In this document: one piece after another, positions 49,601 to 62,000 of the stretch
Layout: the number at the start of each line of letters is the position of its first letter
How positions within the stretch are numbered: position 1 is the stretch's first letter
NCBI GenBank assembly: GCA_902729315.2
Contig: LR746271.1
Location: 1,203,501 to 1,267,500 of the forward strand
Source of the DNA: Spirodela intermedia
Lineage: Eukaryota; Streptophyta; Magnoliopsida; Alismatales; Araceae
Length of the DNA stretch: 64,000 nucleotides
Reading direction: 5' to 3'
Position numbers and translations under genes: made by a program
Notes under the pieces: model-generated
Told to the model about the DNA's origin: nothing
Databases searched by the model: none
What the model saw: only the letters and a program-made list of their open reading frames with translations

Positions 49601-51314
49601 CCATGGACAAGGATCCATCCCAACGAGGCCAAAACCCTGGGGGAGAAACAAGAACCGTCTTCCTTGCGTTGTGTGCCGTACGTCTCCCACCGTGTAAACC
49701 CCTAGAGCTGGTGACATTCTGATGATTTTCAAACGAGCTGACAACTTTGGAGCCAAAAATTTTTCGCAGCTCATTCTCGGCCTTCAGATATTTTGGATCC
49801 ACAGTCAAGATATATGATGTGCTTTGTTTCTTCTCCTCCACTCGAATTTCATTCGCTGTTCTACTGTTTCTGACATCTTGTTTATCAACAGGTTTTGCAT
49901 CGATAGAAAGTTCCTCTATGATTGAAACTATTGACTGCTCCGCTGTAAGCTTCTGATCACCTTTCTCCTTGCTCTTCTTTTTCTTTTTCTTTATTTTGCG
50001 TTTTGTCATCGGAGCATCATAAGAAGAGCTGGTGCTGACGATATTTTGCCTAACATTGTCACTTGTTGCAACCTCATCATCACCATCTGGCTCATCCTCC
50101 TGGAATATAAGAGTATGCACTCAATGCTAACCATATACGATCAAGCAAGTAGCACATGATGCAAAAAAACAAAAAAAAATGCAAAAAAAAAAAAGCACCA
50201 CTGTTTCAAATATCACCAATCTACTGTCTCCTCTTCGATCCACCCACCTGCCGATTCCAATGAATCAAGAAACATAGTGACTTTGAGCTACCAATCCCAG
50301 CCCAGAGATAACAAAAATTTTATTGCATACGTAAGGAGCCTCGCTCTTCTCCTTCTTATTCTTCTTCTTCCTATGCTAATGATGGCTTTCATGAAATAAT
50401 CTCGACATTACGGGGAAGACTACGAAAGGTGGAGCCATAAAACGTGACCAAGGAAATGGAGGAACACCATTTTCATGCCACAGGGCCTCCTACACAGTTT
50501 TCTTCTACGTACACTCCCCAGGAGAGGGACGAATGGCAGAGGCAGAAGAAAATCATGAATCAGCTTAAATTTCTGAAGTATGATTGAGGGGTCTGGGCAA
50601 AATCATGATGGTTCATCTATGAATTATGATTCAAAACTGGAAATCATCCAAACTGAATCTAGGAGATCAGTTGACCAATGTTAGGTAAGAGTCAAAAGTC
50701 CAACTGCAGGCTAAGCCATTCAAAGAGAAACTGTCGAGATAAAAACTCAACTATTGTGAAATCACCCTATTGACTGCCTGTTCTGGTTTTCCAGCCAAAG
50801 AGAGGTCTTCTCTCCCTACAATGGATGAAAGAGGGAAATCTCTTCGCGACATTGATTTCATGCTCTCCACATCGCAGGAATTTCTCCACTATAAAAACAC
50901 AGCTACAGCGCCTGAAGCCTCTTTCAGACAAATCCCAAGTTCTTCTTCCAATTCTGAACCAGATATGGGTTCCCTTTCAGGTCTAAATAATCTATAAGAC
51001 CACGAAATAAAACTACCATCATCCTTTCCCGGTCCCTTGGCGATACCGCAAAATATGTCCATAGCTAAAGCAATCTTCTCCGGTCGTAAAGGAAAGGTTC
51101 GCTGAAGAAAACCAGACAAATCATGTTTCCAAACAGAGCGAAGCAGAGGAAAACGCAGCCAGCGTACCTGGTCGTCAAGCAGATCGAAAGGGTTTCGGAA
51201 GGGAGCAGCTGAGACAGGAGATTCGGGAGAATCTTCGGCGTCAATCTCCGGGTCGACATCCTTGGGCTTCAGCTCCTGCTCCCTCAAGACTTTCCTCAGC
51301 AGCCGGCCTGACAT
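46667..51314 (-). CDS. TCF25: Transcription factor 25 / Nulp1 homologue
   Basis: TCF25 proteins are conserved eukaryotic factors. The yeast and animal forms take part in ribosome-associated quality control, and animal Nulp1 was first described as a nuclear bHLH-like protein. Four exons, in coding order: 51168-51314, 49564-50099, 47027-47935 and 46667-46937. Phases agree, giving 620 residues (Arabidopsis about 627). The N-terminus MSGRLLRKVLREQE is followed by NPFDLLDD. An acidic stretch precedes a lysine-rich run (RKIKKKKKKSKEKG). The conserved core then includes VDPKYLKAENELRKIFG, the WPRWDGSLSMEI region, and PYHVEALLIFAEVFKFSGEH. It continues with NRPLFQALFQHM and DDPMGALFCIDYFAL. The tail is Gln-rich. 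ATG 51314 fits the family N-terminus; an in-frame codon at 51401 would only add 29 unrelated residues. Confidence 0.94.
47936..49563 (-). other. Intron 2 of TCF25
   Basis: This 1,628-bp AT-rich intron has no gene. A compact palindrome (catatacacatatg with catatgtgtatatg) occupies 48351-48387. Confidence 0.75.
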
Positions 51315-51579
51315 GGTCGGCTCTCGTCTGGGTTCACCGCTCCCTCGATTTCTAGTCCAAGAGAAGACTCCACTGCGATTAGGGTTCTTTCGTTTCCTCA
51401 AATCCGATCATCCAGAGAAGCTAAAATCGGTGGGTTTCAGCCTTTCATAGGGATACAATTTCCGGTGCTTATGCCCTCCGCATTATGCCGCCTCCAGCAC
51501 GACGCAATCCCAGGCAGGTATGTTGGGAACGTAAATGCCCGTCATGGCTTCGGGAAATCGATATCCAGTCTCTTAATCA

Positions 51580-51675
51580 AATGGGTTGGGCCCTCATTTC
51601 AGGCTTAAAATGGGCTGGACCCTAATTTTTCTACTACTCGGCTCATAAAAAGCCCAGGAGAGAGAGAGCCCATGA
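51580..51675 (+). promoter_or_regulatory. Cluster of site-II-like TGGGCY motifs between TCF25 and the L18-like gene
   Basis: TGGGCC and TGGGCT occur near 51587 and 51611, and their reverse complements (AGCCCA, GAGCCCA) near 51651 and 51668. Such elements are typical of plant promoters for ribosomal-protein and mitochondrial genes. They sit in the 736-bp divergent promoter region (51315-52050) and could serve either gene. Confidence 0.5.
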
Positions 51676-52050
51676 GGTGCTGCCTCTTTGGGGAGGATAA
51701 TTCTCCATTTCGTTCACCTACTTGGTCACAACTGCTGTGACAAACAGATTGTTTCCTTTTTCAGTAGGTTTTGATGAAACCAGGAAGGTTTTTTCTCCAT
51801 TTTTTGTGCCCGTGGAATGCCCCAGTCTAGGTTTCAGCGGATGCTTCTCTTCTAGAGTCTCCACGAGGGGTTCCTCTCTTCTAGGAACGAACTTGAAGCT
51901 TAAAGGCGGGATTTGATGAAGTTGGGAAGTCAAATGAAGAATGATTGCCTGGGAAAAAAGATCCGGGGCTGAACCTGATCTCTGGTCAGTTGCTCTAAAC
52001 CAGTGTCATCTCCGAGCCGTCCTGTTCAGAAATCCTCCCACCGCAGAACC

Positions 52051-52467
52051 ATGGCGGCGGCCGCCTCCCTGCATATCCTGAGGATTGTGCTGAGCTGCAG
52101 ACAGATAGCGGCGGAGGTGACGGCTCCTGCTTCGGTGGCAATAGTGGCCATGGCGTCCTCGTCGGAGCAGGAGTTCGTGGCAGAGCAGCGGACGAGGCTG
52201 AACCGCTTCCCCCGGTGCCGCACCTTCTGGGACGCCAGGGTGGCCTCTCGCGTAGGGGATAAGTTGGCTCTCCGTCTCCACGAGGCTGGCGTCCCCAGCC
52301 TCCAGCTCCACATAGGCGAAGGCCTCTCCTGGCCGGTTCACCATCGCCGCCCCGCTGCCTCCCTCTTCGATTCGTTGGAGCGAGCGGGGATTCTCGTCTA
52401 CGGTGCCGAGCCGCTGATGGAGGACGCTAGGACTGGGGCCTCCTCCATTATTTGCTCCTACGATTGA
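52051..52467 (+). CDS. Small L18p/L5e (uL18)-like protein
   Basis: An intronless frame of 138 residues. The middle and C-terminal part is organised like the organellar/bacterial L18p fold. It shows FWDARVASRVGDKLALRLHEAG, then an LQLHIGEGLSWPVHHRR strand region, then the helix ASLFDSLERAGILVYGAE. This parallels the uL18 pattern of a basic helix, a loop and a final helix. The first 35 residues are Ala/Val-rich and lack acids until EQEF, so organelle targeting is possible. The family call comes from remembered similarity to the Arabidopsis L18p/L5e family and is moderate. The ATG at 52051 has a good context (acc atg gcg). The stop codon is 19 bp from the convergent neighbour's stop codon, so the transcripts probably overlap. 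Confidence 0.68.
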   Translation: MAAAASLHILRIVLSCRQIAAEVTAPASVAIVAMASSSEQEFVAEQRTRLNRFPRCRTFWDARVASRVGDKLALRLHEAGVPSLQLHIGEGLSWPVHHRRPAASLFDSLERAGILVYGAEPLMEDARTGASSIICSYD

Positions 52468-52486
52468 TGGTCATTTCTACTGCTGG

Positions 52487-53542
52487 TCATGGTCTTCCTT
52501 CCAATCCTCCCTCAAGGCCATTGAATTCATTCAAACCGATCAGCGCCTCTATTGGAATTCCACCATCCAGGTAAATTTGGAAATCTTCGGCGTCAAAATC
52601 CCGCAGATGTTGACACTGTGAGGACCCCTGATATAAGGCGTGCTTTCTTAGGGTGGAAGTTGATCGATGAACGCCCCTGACTCCCCTCTCAAGTGATGAT
52701 CTACGGTTTCTGTTTGTAGTATTTGAGACTTGACGTCTTGAATATGCGGTTGTTCTTTGTGCAAGAACTGGTCGCGGTGACGTTGAAGGGGGGGTTGCTG
52801 CTCTCCATGCGTATTCAAGATTTGCTCTTTTCCGATTTGGCAGTTGGAACAAGTTTGATGAATGACATCTTGTCGGGTTTCTACTGTTCGATGAACCTTC
52901 ACCGTTGGGGATGCCCGAGAAGTTCCATTTGAGCTCAAGACTCCAATAGGATTTCCGATCAAATGGCCAGAAGATGGGCTCTTCGCTTTCTGAATCCTTC
53001 AAGAGGGTTCTTATTTCTAGGATATAATTGGCGTATCCTATCAGGGTTCGGATATCCAGGAAATTGTCGGCAGTCTGGTTCCCACTCAAAATGGAAGATC
53101 TAGTGTGCAGATTTTGCCGTTTATGAGTCGTTGGGAGGTCCAAATCTTGATCAAGGGCAGTGAATGTTCCCCTGCACCACTTGGATTCCTCCCCCATTGA
53201 AGGATCTGTTGGCCCATTTTCACCGTAGATTGCATGCCACAGAAGCCAATTCTTTAGGATGTCTCCTAGACGATTCTGCATTCTCTCAGGTGCAGGCTGA
53301 TGATGAAGCACCATATCACAAAGAGCAATTTCCAAAGAATCCAATGATAGAAGTTCATCTGAACTTGGAAAGGAGTCTGTCATGTTGCTCGAGGATAACC
53401 ACATGCAGTCGTTTTCATTAGTCAAGCCCTCACTAAATTGAATTTGCATCTCCCAATCAATATCTTTGATTCCTAGATTTGCTACATCTTTGTTATTTTT
53501 TAAACCTTCCTCATGGTCTGATTGATTTCCAGAGAATGCCAT
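52487..53542 (-). CDS. Unrecognised plant protein (351 aa)
   Basis: A single long open exon of 351 residues, rich in Ser, Asn and acidic residues. I do not recognise a named family. Features visible: an acidic N-terminal third with SFPSSDELLSLDSLEIAL; a Trp-rich stretch (NWLLWHAIYGEN); and a block TLIGYANYILEIRTLLK followed by SEEPIFWPF that looks like a conserved core. A basic Arg/Ser/Thr/Asn-rich region is followed by an acidic C-tail (LRDFDAEDFQIYLDGG). No signal peptide or membrane segment is seen. ATG 53542 is the first in-frame ATG: the frame opens at a GTG (53566) and an in-frame stop lies just before it. A probable splice acceptor (ATGCAG) near 53593 suggests an untranslated upstream exon. 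No function is claimed. Confidence 0.75.
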   Translation of the reverse strand: MAFSGNQSDHEEGLKNNKDVANLGIKDIDWEMQIQFSEGLTNENDCMWLSSSNMTDSFPSSDELLSLDSLEIALCDMVLHHQPAPERMQNRLGDILKNWLLWHAIYGENGPTDPSMGEESKWCRGTFTALDQDLDLPTTHKRQNLHTRSSILSGNQTADNFLDIRTLIGYANYILEIRTLLKDSESEEPIFWPFDRKSYWSLELKWNFSGIPNGEGSSNSRNPTRCHSSNLFQLPNRKRANLEYAWRAATPPSTSPRPVLAQRTTAYSRRQVSNTTNRNRRSSLERGVRGVHRSTSTLRKHALYQGSSQCQHLRDFDAEDFQIYLDGGIPIEALIGLNEFNGLEGGLEGRP

Positions 53543-56018
53543 GCTGAGCAAGATTTTCTCATTCACTTTTCTATCACTTCCAAGAGATCTGCATGTTGAG
53601 TTGCATAAACGAAATAAGATATAGTGGAGGAAGCTAAACTAGTCTATGAAAAAAGGCAGCAATTTATTGGCTTCCTCAAGATAATTAGTGATAGCAAGTG
53701 TTTTTCTTGACAAATATTTATGGTCCAAACTATAAGCATTCCGCAGAAACAGAAAAAAATGACTTTGCATGTTGATCACATAATTTCTTCAAGCTATTAT
53801 TGGAGCGTGCATATTGACGAAAGCTGGATGATCTCAGAAATAGGAAGAATGTAAATTCTAGAAAAGCGATCAACCATTGGGAAACAAATGCAAAGGCGCA
53901 TGGGACGAAAAACTACAGAACCGTGTATTGAAATCGTCAAGAATAAGTTGTCGGTTGTTCCACCTGTCTCCCTTACTTGATGTATGTCAAATTATCTGCA
54001 TCTCTTCTGCTATCCAATTAATTGCAGTATCAGATGATTTTTTTCAAGTGTGAGTGATGACTTGAGTTTTTTTTAAAAACCAAGTCCGAAGCACACTTCA
54101 ATTTTAAACTACCTGCCGATAACATAGCATTTGCTGGAGAATGGGTAAATCAGCTCATGATCTTCTGATACAGGTAATAGGTGACCTTCGGTTGTAGTCC
54201 TTTTATAACTAAGTAGTAATTTTGACCGCTAAACGGTGAAAGGGGGTGCGTCTGCATTCCGGAGTATTTCATTAACATTCGGGACCAAGTCTAGCATCGA
54301 ATCTCTATTTCGTTATAATCGAGAATCTCCTCAGGAGTATAGCCGTCGACCGGAGAAGAAATGGCATACTTGTATTCGGAGAAGCGGAGTGATTTCAGCC
54401 CCAACGAACGGATTGGTAACGCTGCGACGACGAAATGAATCTCCGCACATCGCCGTCGGGATTATTTTATTCGCAACCATAACCAAACAGAGCTGCCTCG
54501 CCAATAAGAACAATCTCAGCATCCAGAACTAATGCAGATATCAAGTATCCTCACGGACGCAGGGACAACAAACGTAAAACGAAAGGAATGGTAACGTTCA
54601 AGGCTTCAGAATCTATAGATCTAAGCGAACTGTAATAGCAGATGAACATTCAAGGATTTCAAAACGACTGCGGAAGCGAGGAAGAGAGGAAGCTCGAGAG
54701 AGAAAAGAGTTCGAGGGACCTTAAGAGAAGTAGGTAGATGATCAAATGATCTCGCCGGCCATGGATCAGTAGAGCATAGGGGCACCTCCGTCTATGCTCA
54801 ATTCCGCCTGGTTCCTCGGAGGGAAAGGGAGGATCGTGTGTACTGCTGCATTTATAGCAGATGGGGCTGAAATAGAATTAGCAACTGCCAGACAGCAAAG
54901 AAGGGAAATTTTATATTTTCCCGCCTTCGCCACAACCTCCTGATCTTGATCGAACGATCCAAAAGATAAGCTCAAGAGCCCCGCGCGAGCGTATCAAACG
55001 CCATTACGCAGAATGCCCCTCCATCAATAGTTTCATCTAACAATGTCACCTAAAGATATGTTTTTATTCATATACCCCTGAAAATACTTATCAAGCAAGT
55101 ACACCTAAAAAATCATTATATCTGCTTAAACATGCCAAATGCAATGTAGAACTTCTCATTGAATGAAATATAAGGTCAGCAGTTAACGAATAAATTGCAG
55201 TTAGGTCCTTAATTAGCTTATAAAATAAAAAAGTCATAAATATGAATATTATAGGGTATAATAGCAAATGAAAACCCACGCGCAATCCAACTCCGAGCGA
55301 GCCATCCGACTTGGTCGGACGAGTGGGATCGGAGCTGTAAGAAGGCCAGCAGGCCGTTCGTACACGCACAGTGGGTGTAGTTACCGAGCTGGAGACACCG
55401 CGCAGACACTGGTCAAGTACGGATCAGGCGTCAAGAAAGGGAGTTCACTTATTTTTAGAAAGGAAGTACGCAAGTCATTGAGCTGACTTATTTATTAAAA
55501 AGTCCATTTTTAGTAATAGAATGCCCAAGCTATACAACTGCTCAAACTGAGGTGAGACAATGGAACCTTGCTGGGTAATGAGCTTGCTCCTAAACAGTTT
55601 TAGGAACAGAACCTGTACTCGATCTGTCAGATTAAGAAATTTTATAAACAAAGTCAACTTCCCATTTATATACTTTCTTTAAGAAACATTGGAAAATTTA
55701 TATACTCGATCTGTGAGCTGTTTCTCAGCCAACTGGGTCAAATAATTCCGAAAACATTGGAAATTTAATCTACTTGCAGGTATGCATTCATGGGCCATTA
55801 AAGCTGCACTGAAAAAAAGTCAAACTCCCATGAAACAGAGACAATGCAGGGACATAGGTACTGGGAAAATCATGGGTACTGGTGCGACCAACTTTCTCTA
55901 AGTGAGAACAGATACTATAAATACTATTTACAACATAATTCTTTCGACCACAGAGCCAGAGCGAGAGAGGAGGAAAGGAGCAGGGAAGCCACTGGTTATT
56001 GGCAGATATTGCCGGCCT
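53543..56018. other. Region upstream of the 351-aa gene and downstream of the ARIADNE gene
   Basis: This 2.5 kb probably holds a 5' UTR intron and leader of the minus-strand 351-aa gene, and the 3' UTR of the ARIADNE gene. A minus-strand frame at 54766-54975 (69 residues) has no family match and spans TATA-like elements. No other gene supported. Confidence 0.5.
54850..54858 (-). promoter_or_regulatory. Possible TATA box for a minus-strand transcript
   Basis: On the minus strand ctataaatg occurs within a GC-balanced region, followed within 30-60 bp by leader-like sequence. With the acceptor near 53593 this could be the promoter of the 351-aa gene. Speculative. Confidence 0.3.
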
Positions 56019-59000
56019 TCACATTGACGAAAGTGCAGCGGCCACAGAATCAGTGGCTTCCAGCGTCGAGGCTGCTGCAGCTTGGGCCACCGGATCTGAA
56101 GGAAGCCGACCTCTCCGCCTTGCTCTCCTCACCTCTCTAGGCTCTGCTGATGGTGCTGCCGGATGGGTGGAAGAACCCACATCGTTCAGCCCCGTTTCGA
56201 GGGCCCTGATGAGGTTCTCAAAGAAGTTCCGGGCCACGCTGTTCATCAACAAACAGCAGAGAACCACACCAGATTATCATTGTACTTCAAAGATCATTAA
56301 CCAGTGGACAGAAACTTGTCGGAAAACTCCGTTTTTCTTTTATAATCTTTTTTATTGGGTCATTCCCCGCTGACCAACTCATGTTAAAAGTAAAAGAATA
56401 ATCGAAAGAAAGTCAAATTATCTCCACAATCATCGCGTTTTGCCAGGATATCAAACCGAAAAGTGCGCATGAGCAATCACTCAACTGACTACGAACCATG
56501 GATCATCCCATAATTCCCAGATATTTCTAGAAATATTAGATTTTTTCGTACGTAGAATTTACTTAGCTCGTTCATTTATGGTGGGCAGAATGCACTCTCC
56601 TCATTCATACTTGGAATCACCAAATCGGGAAAATGAGAGCTCAACTCCAGTGAGCATGGTGCCCACAGTGACGAAACCACGGGAAATACTTAGTGCGAAA
56701 TACTTGGAAGAGCACCTTGTTAACCCAGCCAACTTAGTGCGAAAGTCGTTGAAATCCTTTGAAGGGCCTTCGGCCTCAATAAAAACCTGGAGCTCCTTCT
56801 CAGCGCACCAATGGAGCCGCTCCAACCCAGACTCGGCCTCACCTGGGAGATAACTAGAAGATCTCAGGAAAACAAGGGGAAGAAAATATAGTAGTGGCAA
56901 CTATACTAGTAGATAATAAAAACCTTGAAGATATTCAAAGAAATTTCGCTTGGCATATTCAGTGTCCGGCAAGTAATATCCGTATGCATATGTCCACTTG
57001 AGCACTCGCCGGCACTCAACAATCTACACGTTGGAAAATAGAGTTAAAGTAGATAATTGGTGGGGGGAGGGTTTGGGATACCTCAACCGTAGAGATATTG
57101 GGTATACCTGCAACCAAGCTTCGATAATGAACTCTAGCTGAGACTCGGGTTGGCTTTGACTGTAACTGAGTTTCTCTAGCTGGATCAGCCAAAGAAAATC
57201 AAATATATTCCCTAATATAAGTGACTACAAAGCTGGTGGAAACAAATCGTAAAAAAATGGTTCGCATAATCAGGTGTTGAATGAAGATGTCTTGCAGTAG
57301 ATATATCTACTTGGCATAATGTTGTTGAATCTGTCCGCTTCCTGGGTAGACCCATTAAACCCCAGGTTCAAAAGTACTCAGACACCAGATTGTCTAATCA
57401 TAAACAGTCAAGATATTTTCCCCTTCACTACTATTAATAGACATCCTCCTTACTCTTTCAATTTATTCTGTAAAATTAAAGTTGTCCCATCAATGCATCG
57501 ACCCATCAAGGCATGTCTTCTCACATTACTACTATTTATAGAAAACTTTCTTCCCTATTTCTGCTTACTCATCGCACTGTAAACCTTGTCCTAACCTTTG
57601 CATTTGCCGATCAGGATATTTATAGAAAACATTCTCCTTGTTCCAATTTACTCATCAATGTCAAATTATCCCCTAAAACCTCTTTCATCTGTCCATTTAT
57701 CCATCAATATGATGCTGTCCCATCTGTCTGTCAATCCATCAATTGTGTCAAGTTCATGTATAGCAAGCCTTCTTCCCTGTTTCCATTTACAGATAAAATT
57801 TTAACTTTTCCCATTAATGTGGTGACGCATCAATAAGGCTAGCCTGATGTGTTCTCTCACTAGAGTATTATTTATAGAAAACGTCGTTTCCTCTTCTCAT
57901 TTATTCATTTTTTAACAATTATCCCATAAATGAGGCCAGGTCGATATGTCCCCTCACTTTACAATTATCTACTGAAAGCATTCTTCTCTCTTCCCATTTT
58001 CTCACAGATTTAAAGTTATCCTCTCAACTGGACTAGATCGACACGTCTTCTAGTTTACTGTTATTCATGGAAAACGTTCTTTCTTCTCCTCCATTATTCG
58101 TCAATATGAAGCTTTCCAGCAATGTATTGATCCATCAATCAGGCTAAGTCGACATGTCTTCTCACTTTACCACTATCTGTTCAAGACCTTCTTCTCACTA
58201 TTCATTTCTTCATCAATATGAAGGTATCCCAATTGCAGGTTAACACTCCTCAGGGAAAAAAATAACGAGAGGATCATTTCAGGGTATGGTCTAAAGAAAA
58301 AACTAGGAAGATGTCAAAAACTCCTCAGATCAGTTTACTTGTGTTTGCTATGTTATGATCGTGGTTTTGCTTTAAAATTAGCCCAGAACCGGGTGTGGCA
58401 ATTCGGAAAGAGGCAACATTGTATCATTTTTTCTCACCTGTACAGCTTTCAGATTCTGTAGATCAGAAAGTGCCTTCTGTCTCGACTGAAATATTTCAAG
58501 AAACGGTGTCTTAGTACACATCTATGCGTGTTCAACATTATCACTCAACATAATAAGAGATTTTTTTTGTACTTACAGACTGATTAGCCGCCCATCGCTC
58601 ATAATAATGTGTATATCTCTCCAGATAATTCTTAGCCATCTTCCTCCTACTTTCGGTTTCATCATTCTGAGACCATATTTATATCACTCAAAATATCTAA
58701 ATGAAAAGTTACGATGCCATGCTACGGATAAAGGGAACGAGAAAGCATCAGCGCACCAGACCCTCCTGTCTTGCTGCTTCATATCGATTACAAGAATAAA
58801 AACCACCAGTCCTTTCGTTATGATCAGACCATGGCTCTAAGCACAGCCTAAAAGGTAGTAAAAGAAGAAATAAATATTATATTTTTTAACTAAGTACTAC
58901 AATGATGATCTTAATTTCTTACCAGCAGAATGCAAATTTACATGGAGGACATGTAATTCGCATGAAGTCCCGATTTTTCTCAATTGGTTGTTTGCACCTG

Positions 59001-62000
59001 GGACATGGCTTGGAGTTGGCTGATGTCCTGTGTATAGTCATTGCATATATTTATTCATCAGCAAAAGAAACATATAAATAATGAATAAAATTCAGCGGCA
59101 AACACTGTAGGTAAAAGATTCCAATTAGAATATGAAAAATAAGTGACTACATTGATTTTTTATTTAAAACAGACGCAGTTTCCAAATTTTCATTCCCCTA
59201 GCACTCAGGTAAACAAGATGGTTAATTGGACAAGTAGTAAATAACTAAATATTTTTTTATAAACTCATGGGCATCTTAATCAGAAATAATCATCAACTGA
59301 AAAATGACCTTGTGGAAGGTATCATGCACACATGGAACGGTAAAAAAAACGTATTGCCCCAGTTTCAGGTGATGATTTCCACTCACAGGATATTTCTAGA
59401 GTCCACATGTCTATTTTTTTTTTAATATGTACATGAAAACTGGGAATTTTAAATCTTGATCCCGTCTCATATTCTGGTTATTACTGATCTATAAAATTGC
59501 TTCCCCAAATTATTTATCAGCTGGATTGTACAAGGACCTGGACTTTCCTATTCAATCCTGTAAGAGTATCTCGACAAGCATAGAGGTAGATGAGTATTCT
59601 ACGTCGAGTTTTCCGCACTGCCAACAGATGAAATTCTTTTAGATGGAAATGCCCTGGGGATGGAACTGATGGGGGGTAGATACCTTTTTATACCATCTTG
59701 ACTGAGGAAATACAATCTTCCATGGCGTCTTTGGACATTGAGAGTGAAAATATCATGCAGGAAAATGAAAGGCTTTCTCAAAAGATGGGGGAAATCAGAT
59801 TATTCTTTACGAATTTTTCTTAGGTGAATAAAGTTCCATGAAGTTCTGCACCGACTTAAGTGGGCCATGGGAACAGAGAAGCTCCATTTTTCAAATAGAA
59901 AGAACTGGAAGCATGTGTAGATCAATAGATGGCAAGAGGAAATAAATATGGTTAACAGGAGAGATAAGAAGCCTTCCACTTTGTACATCTGACTTACATG
60001 GGACATCGACAGAATGGAAGAGCACGTAGCTGTACGCACATATGTACGTATAGCAGTAGTTATTGCATCTATGCCTACATGTTACATGAAATGATATTGT
60101 AGCTGGTTCAGTCACGGGTGAGCTGAATCAATGTTTAGAGAATATGGATTCCTGTTGAACGGTGAACATATATATATATATGCGGATGGATGAGTGGGGT
60201 TTCTGGAGGCAGGAAAAATAAATATTTTTTAGAAAGATCAGAGCAATAGTCTACACAAGTAGGCGTAGACTAATATTTAGAATTCTCAACATACTAAAAT
60301 TATCAAGCCCAAAGACCAAGGTGGAGGGACGAATGAATGAATCATTGATTAGGTTATCACATTTACAGTTGAGACATACTTGGGTAACAACCTTCAAACT
60401 TATTTATGAATAAGATGTGAATTCACAAATCTGGGAGGAAACAGATGACAAAAACCTGGTTACAGGGAAATAACATTTTCATATTGTTTAATCCTTCTGT
60501 GAAATTGTTAAATTTGACAGAAATATAAAATAAGATATTTTCTAGGATAAAACTATGGTGAATCTATTTCTCAATTCCTAATTTTTCAACTTTTTATTCT
60601 TCAAGTAGTATTATCATTTACTGCTAGAATCAAGTTTTCAAGTTTTCAAAACTTAGCCTAAAACACTATTTAAGCAAGTTTTCAAGATACACTTTGGTGA
60701 TTTTCAGCCAGAGGGATAATTAAACAACAATAAAAAGCTTACATGCTTAATTACGATAAAAAGATGAAATTACGAGAATAGAAGGACAACATGTAAGTCT
60801 CTTTGGCCTGGTACCTCATATTCATTGCTGATGTCCATTCAAAACAGATATAACCACATAAATAAATAAGATAAATTAATTATGCGTGAAAATATCTCAA
60901 GGACATCACGTATAAGACAGCCACTAGGATAATCCTGGAATTGTAAGATACTACAGTGCAGATATCTACCACTTCATTTTTTGAGATTCAGTACTGTTCT
61001 CCAGATTCCACCTTGTCACTGTTTTGCAATCCACTGGTCGATGGGTTTCCTCTGTACACTGAAAATTATTTCCAAAAAATAAATAAAATTGAAAATAAAT
61101 TATGATTTGATTCAGAGTACAATGAATCAGACATAAAATGTCAAAAGCTCTCACATTCCAGCAAAAGCTATGAGAGCACTTGCAGGTAACGTCGTAACTT
61201 TCACTTCCCAGAACGAAGTCCACTGCAAACTCACAACCAGGTGCCGGACACCATTTTGTCTAAAAATCAAAAGAAAAAAAGATTAAGACGTTGAAGAGGT
61301 AAAAGAAAAAATAAAAAATGATGGCGGTTATTTTGGGTCATCAATGGGGAGAGAGCAATGTGTACAGAAAACTCAATAATTGGAGGAACTGATGGTGAAA
61401 CGGGGATTTTATGCATTTTTGGCTCCTCTGTGGGCTCTGGTAAGTTGACATTAAATATTGTCTGGGAAAATAACACTGCATCTTAAAATCCCATGCACTC
61501 CCCACAATTTCATTACTTCAACTATGGAAATTTTCTACCATCTCCAAAAGAAGAACATAAACAAAATCAACACTGACATGAACTAGCACAAAAAAAACAT
61601 CAAGAAAAATAGTATCATTGACATTACTTAACGATTTCCAAGAGCTAAGAGTGGTTTTCTGCCCACAAAGCTGCAAAGATGCGAAGGATGACTCCAAAGC
61701 TTTTCAGTGTAGCAAAACCCACGTCTTTCCAAGCATGAAAGCAGTCACTCTCTCTAAATGTTCATAAAAAATTTAAGGTCGTGTTAAACTGGATAAATTG
61801 ACTTTGATTATGACAAAAATCACAATTTCTGCATTCACTTGTCTTGATTTTCTCAATGAGATTTGGTTCGAGAAGTCCAACCCTAGAAATTAAAAACGAA
61901 GTCCTTCAGAACCTGCCTTATCGGCAAAAACATAATATCAAATCAAACCCTTGATCATCCGGGTAAAAGTATCAGCCATTGTATCAACAATCATTGACAA

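Noticed and set aside
54766-54975. 69-residue minus-strand frame as a small gene
   Set aside because: It spans TATA-like elements and leader-like sequence, and I recall no similar protein. It was not annotated as a CDS.
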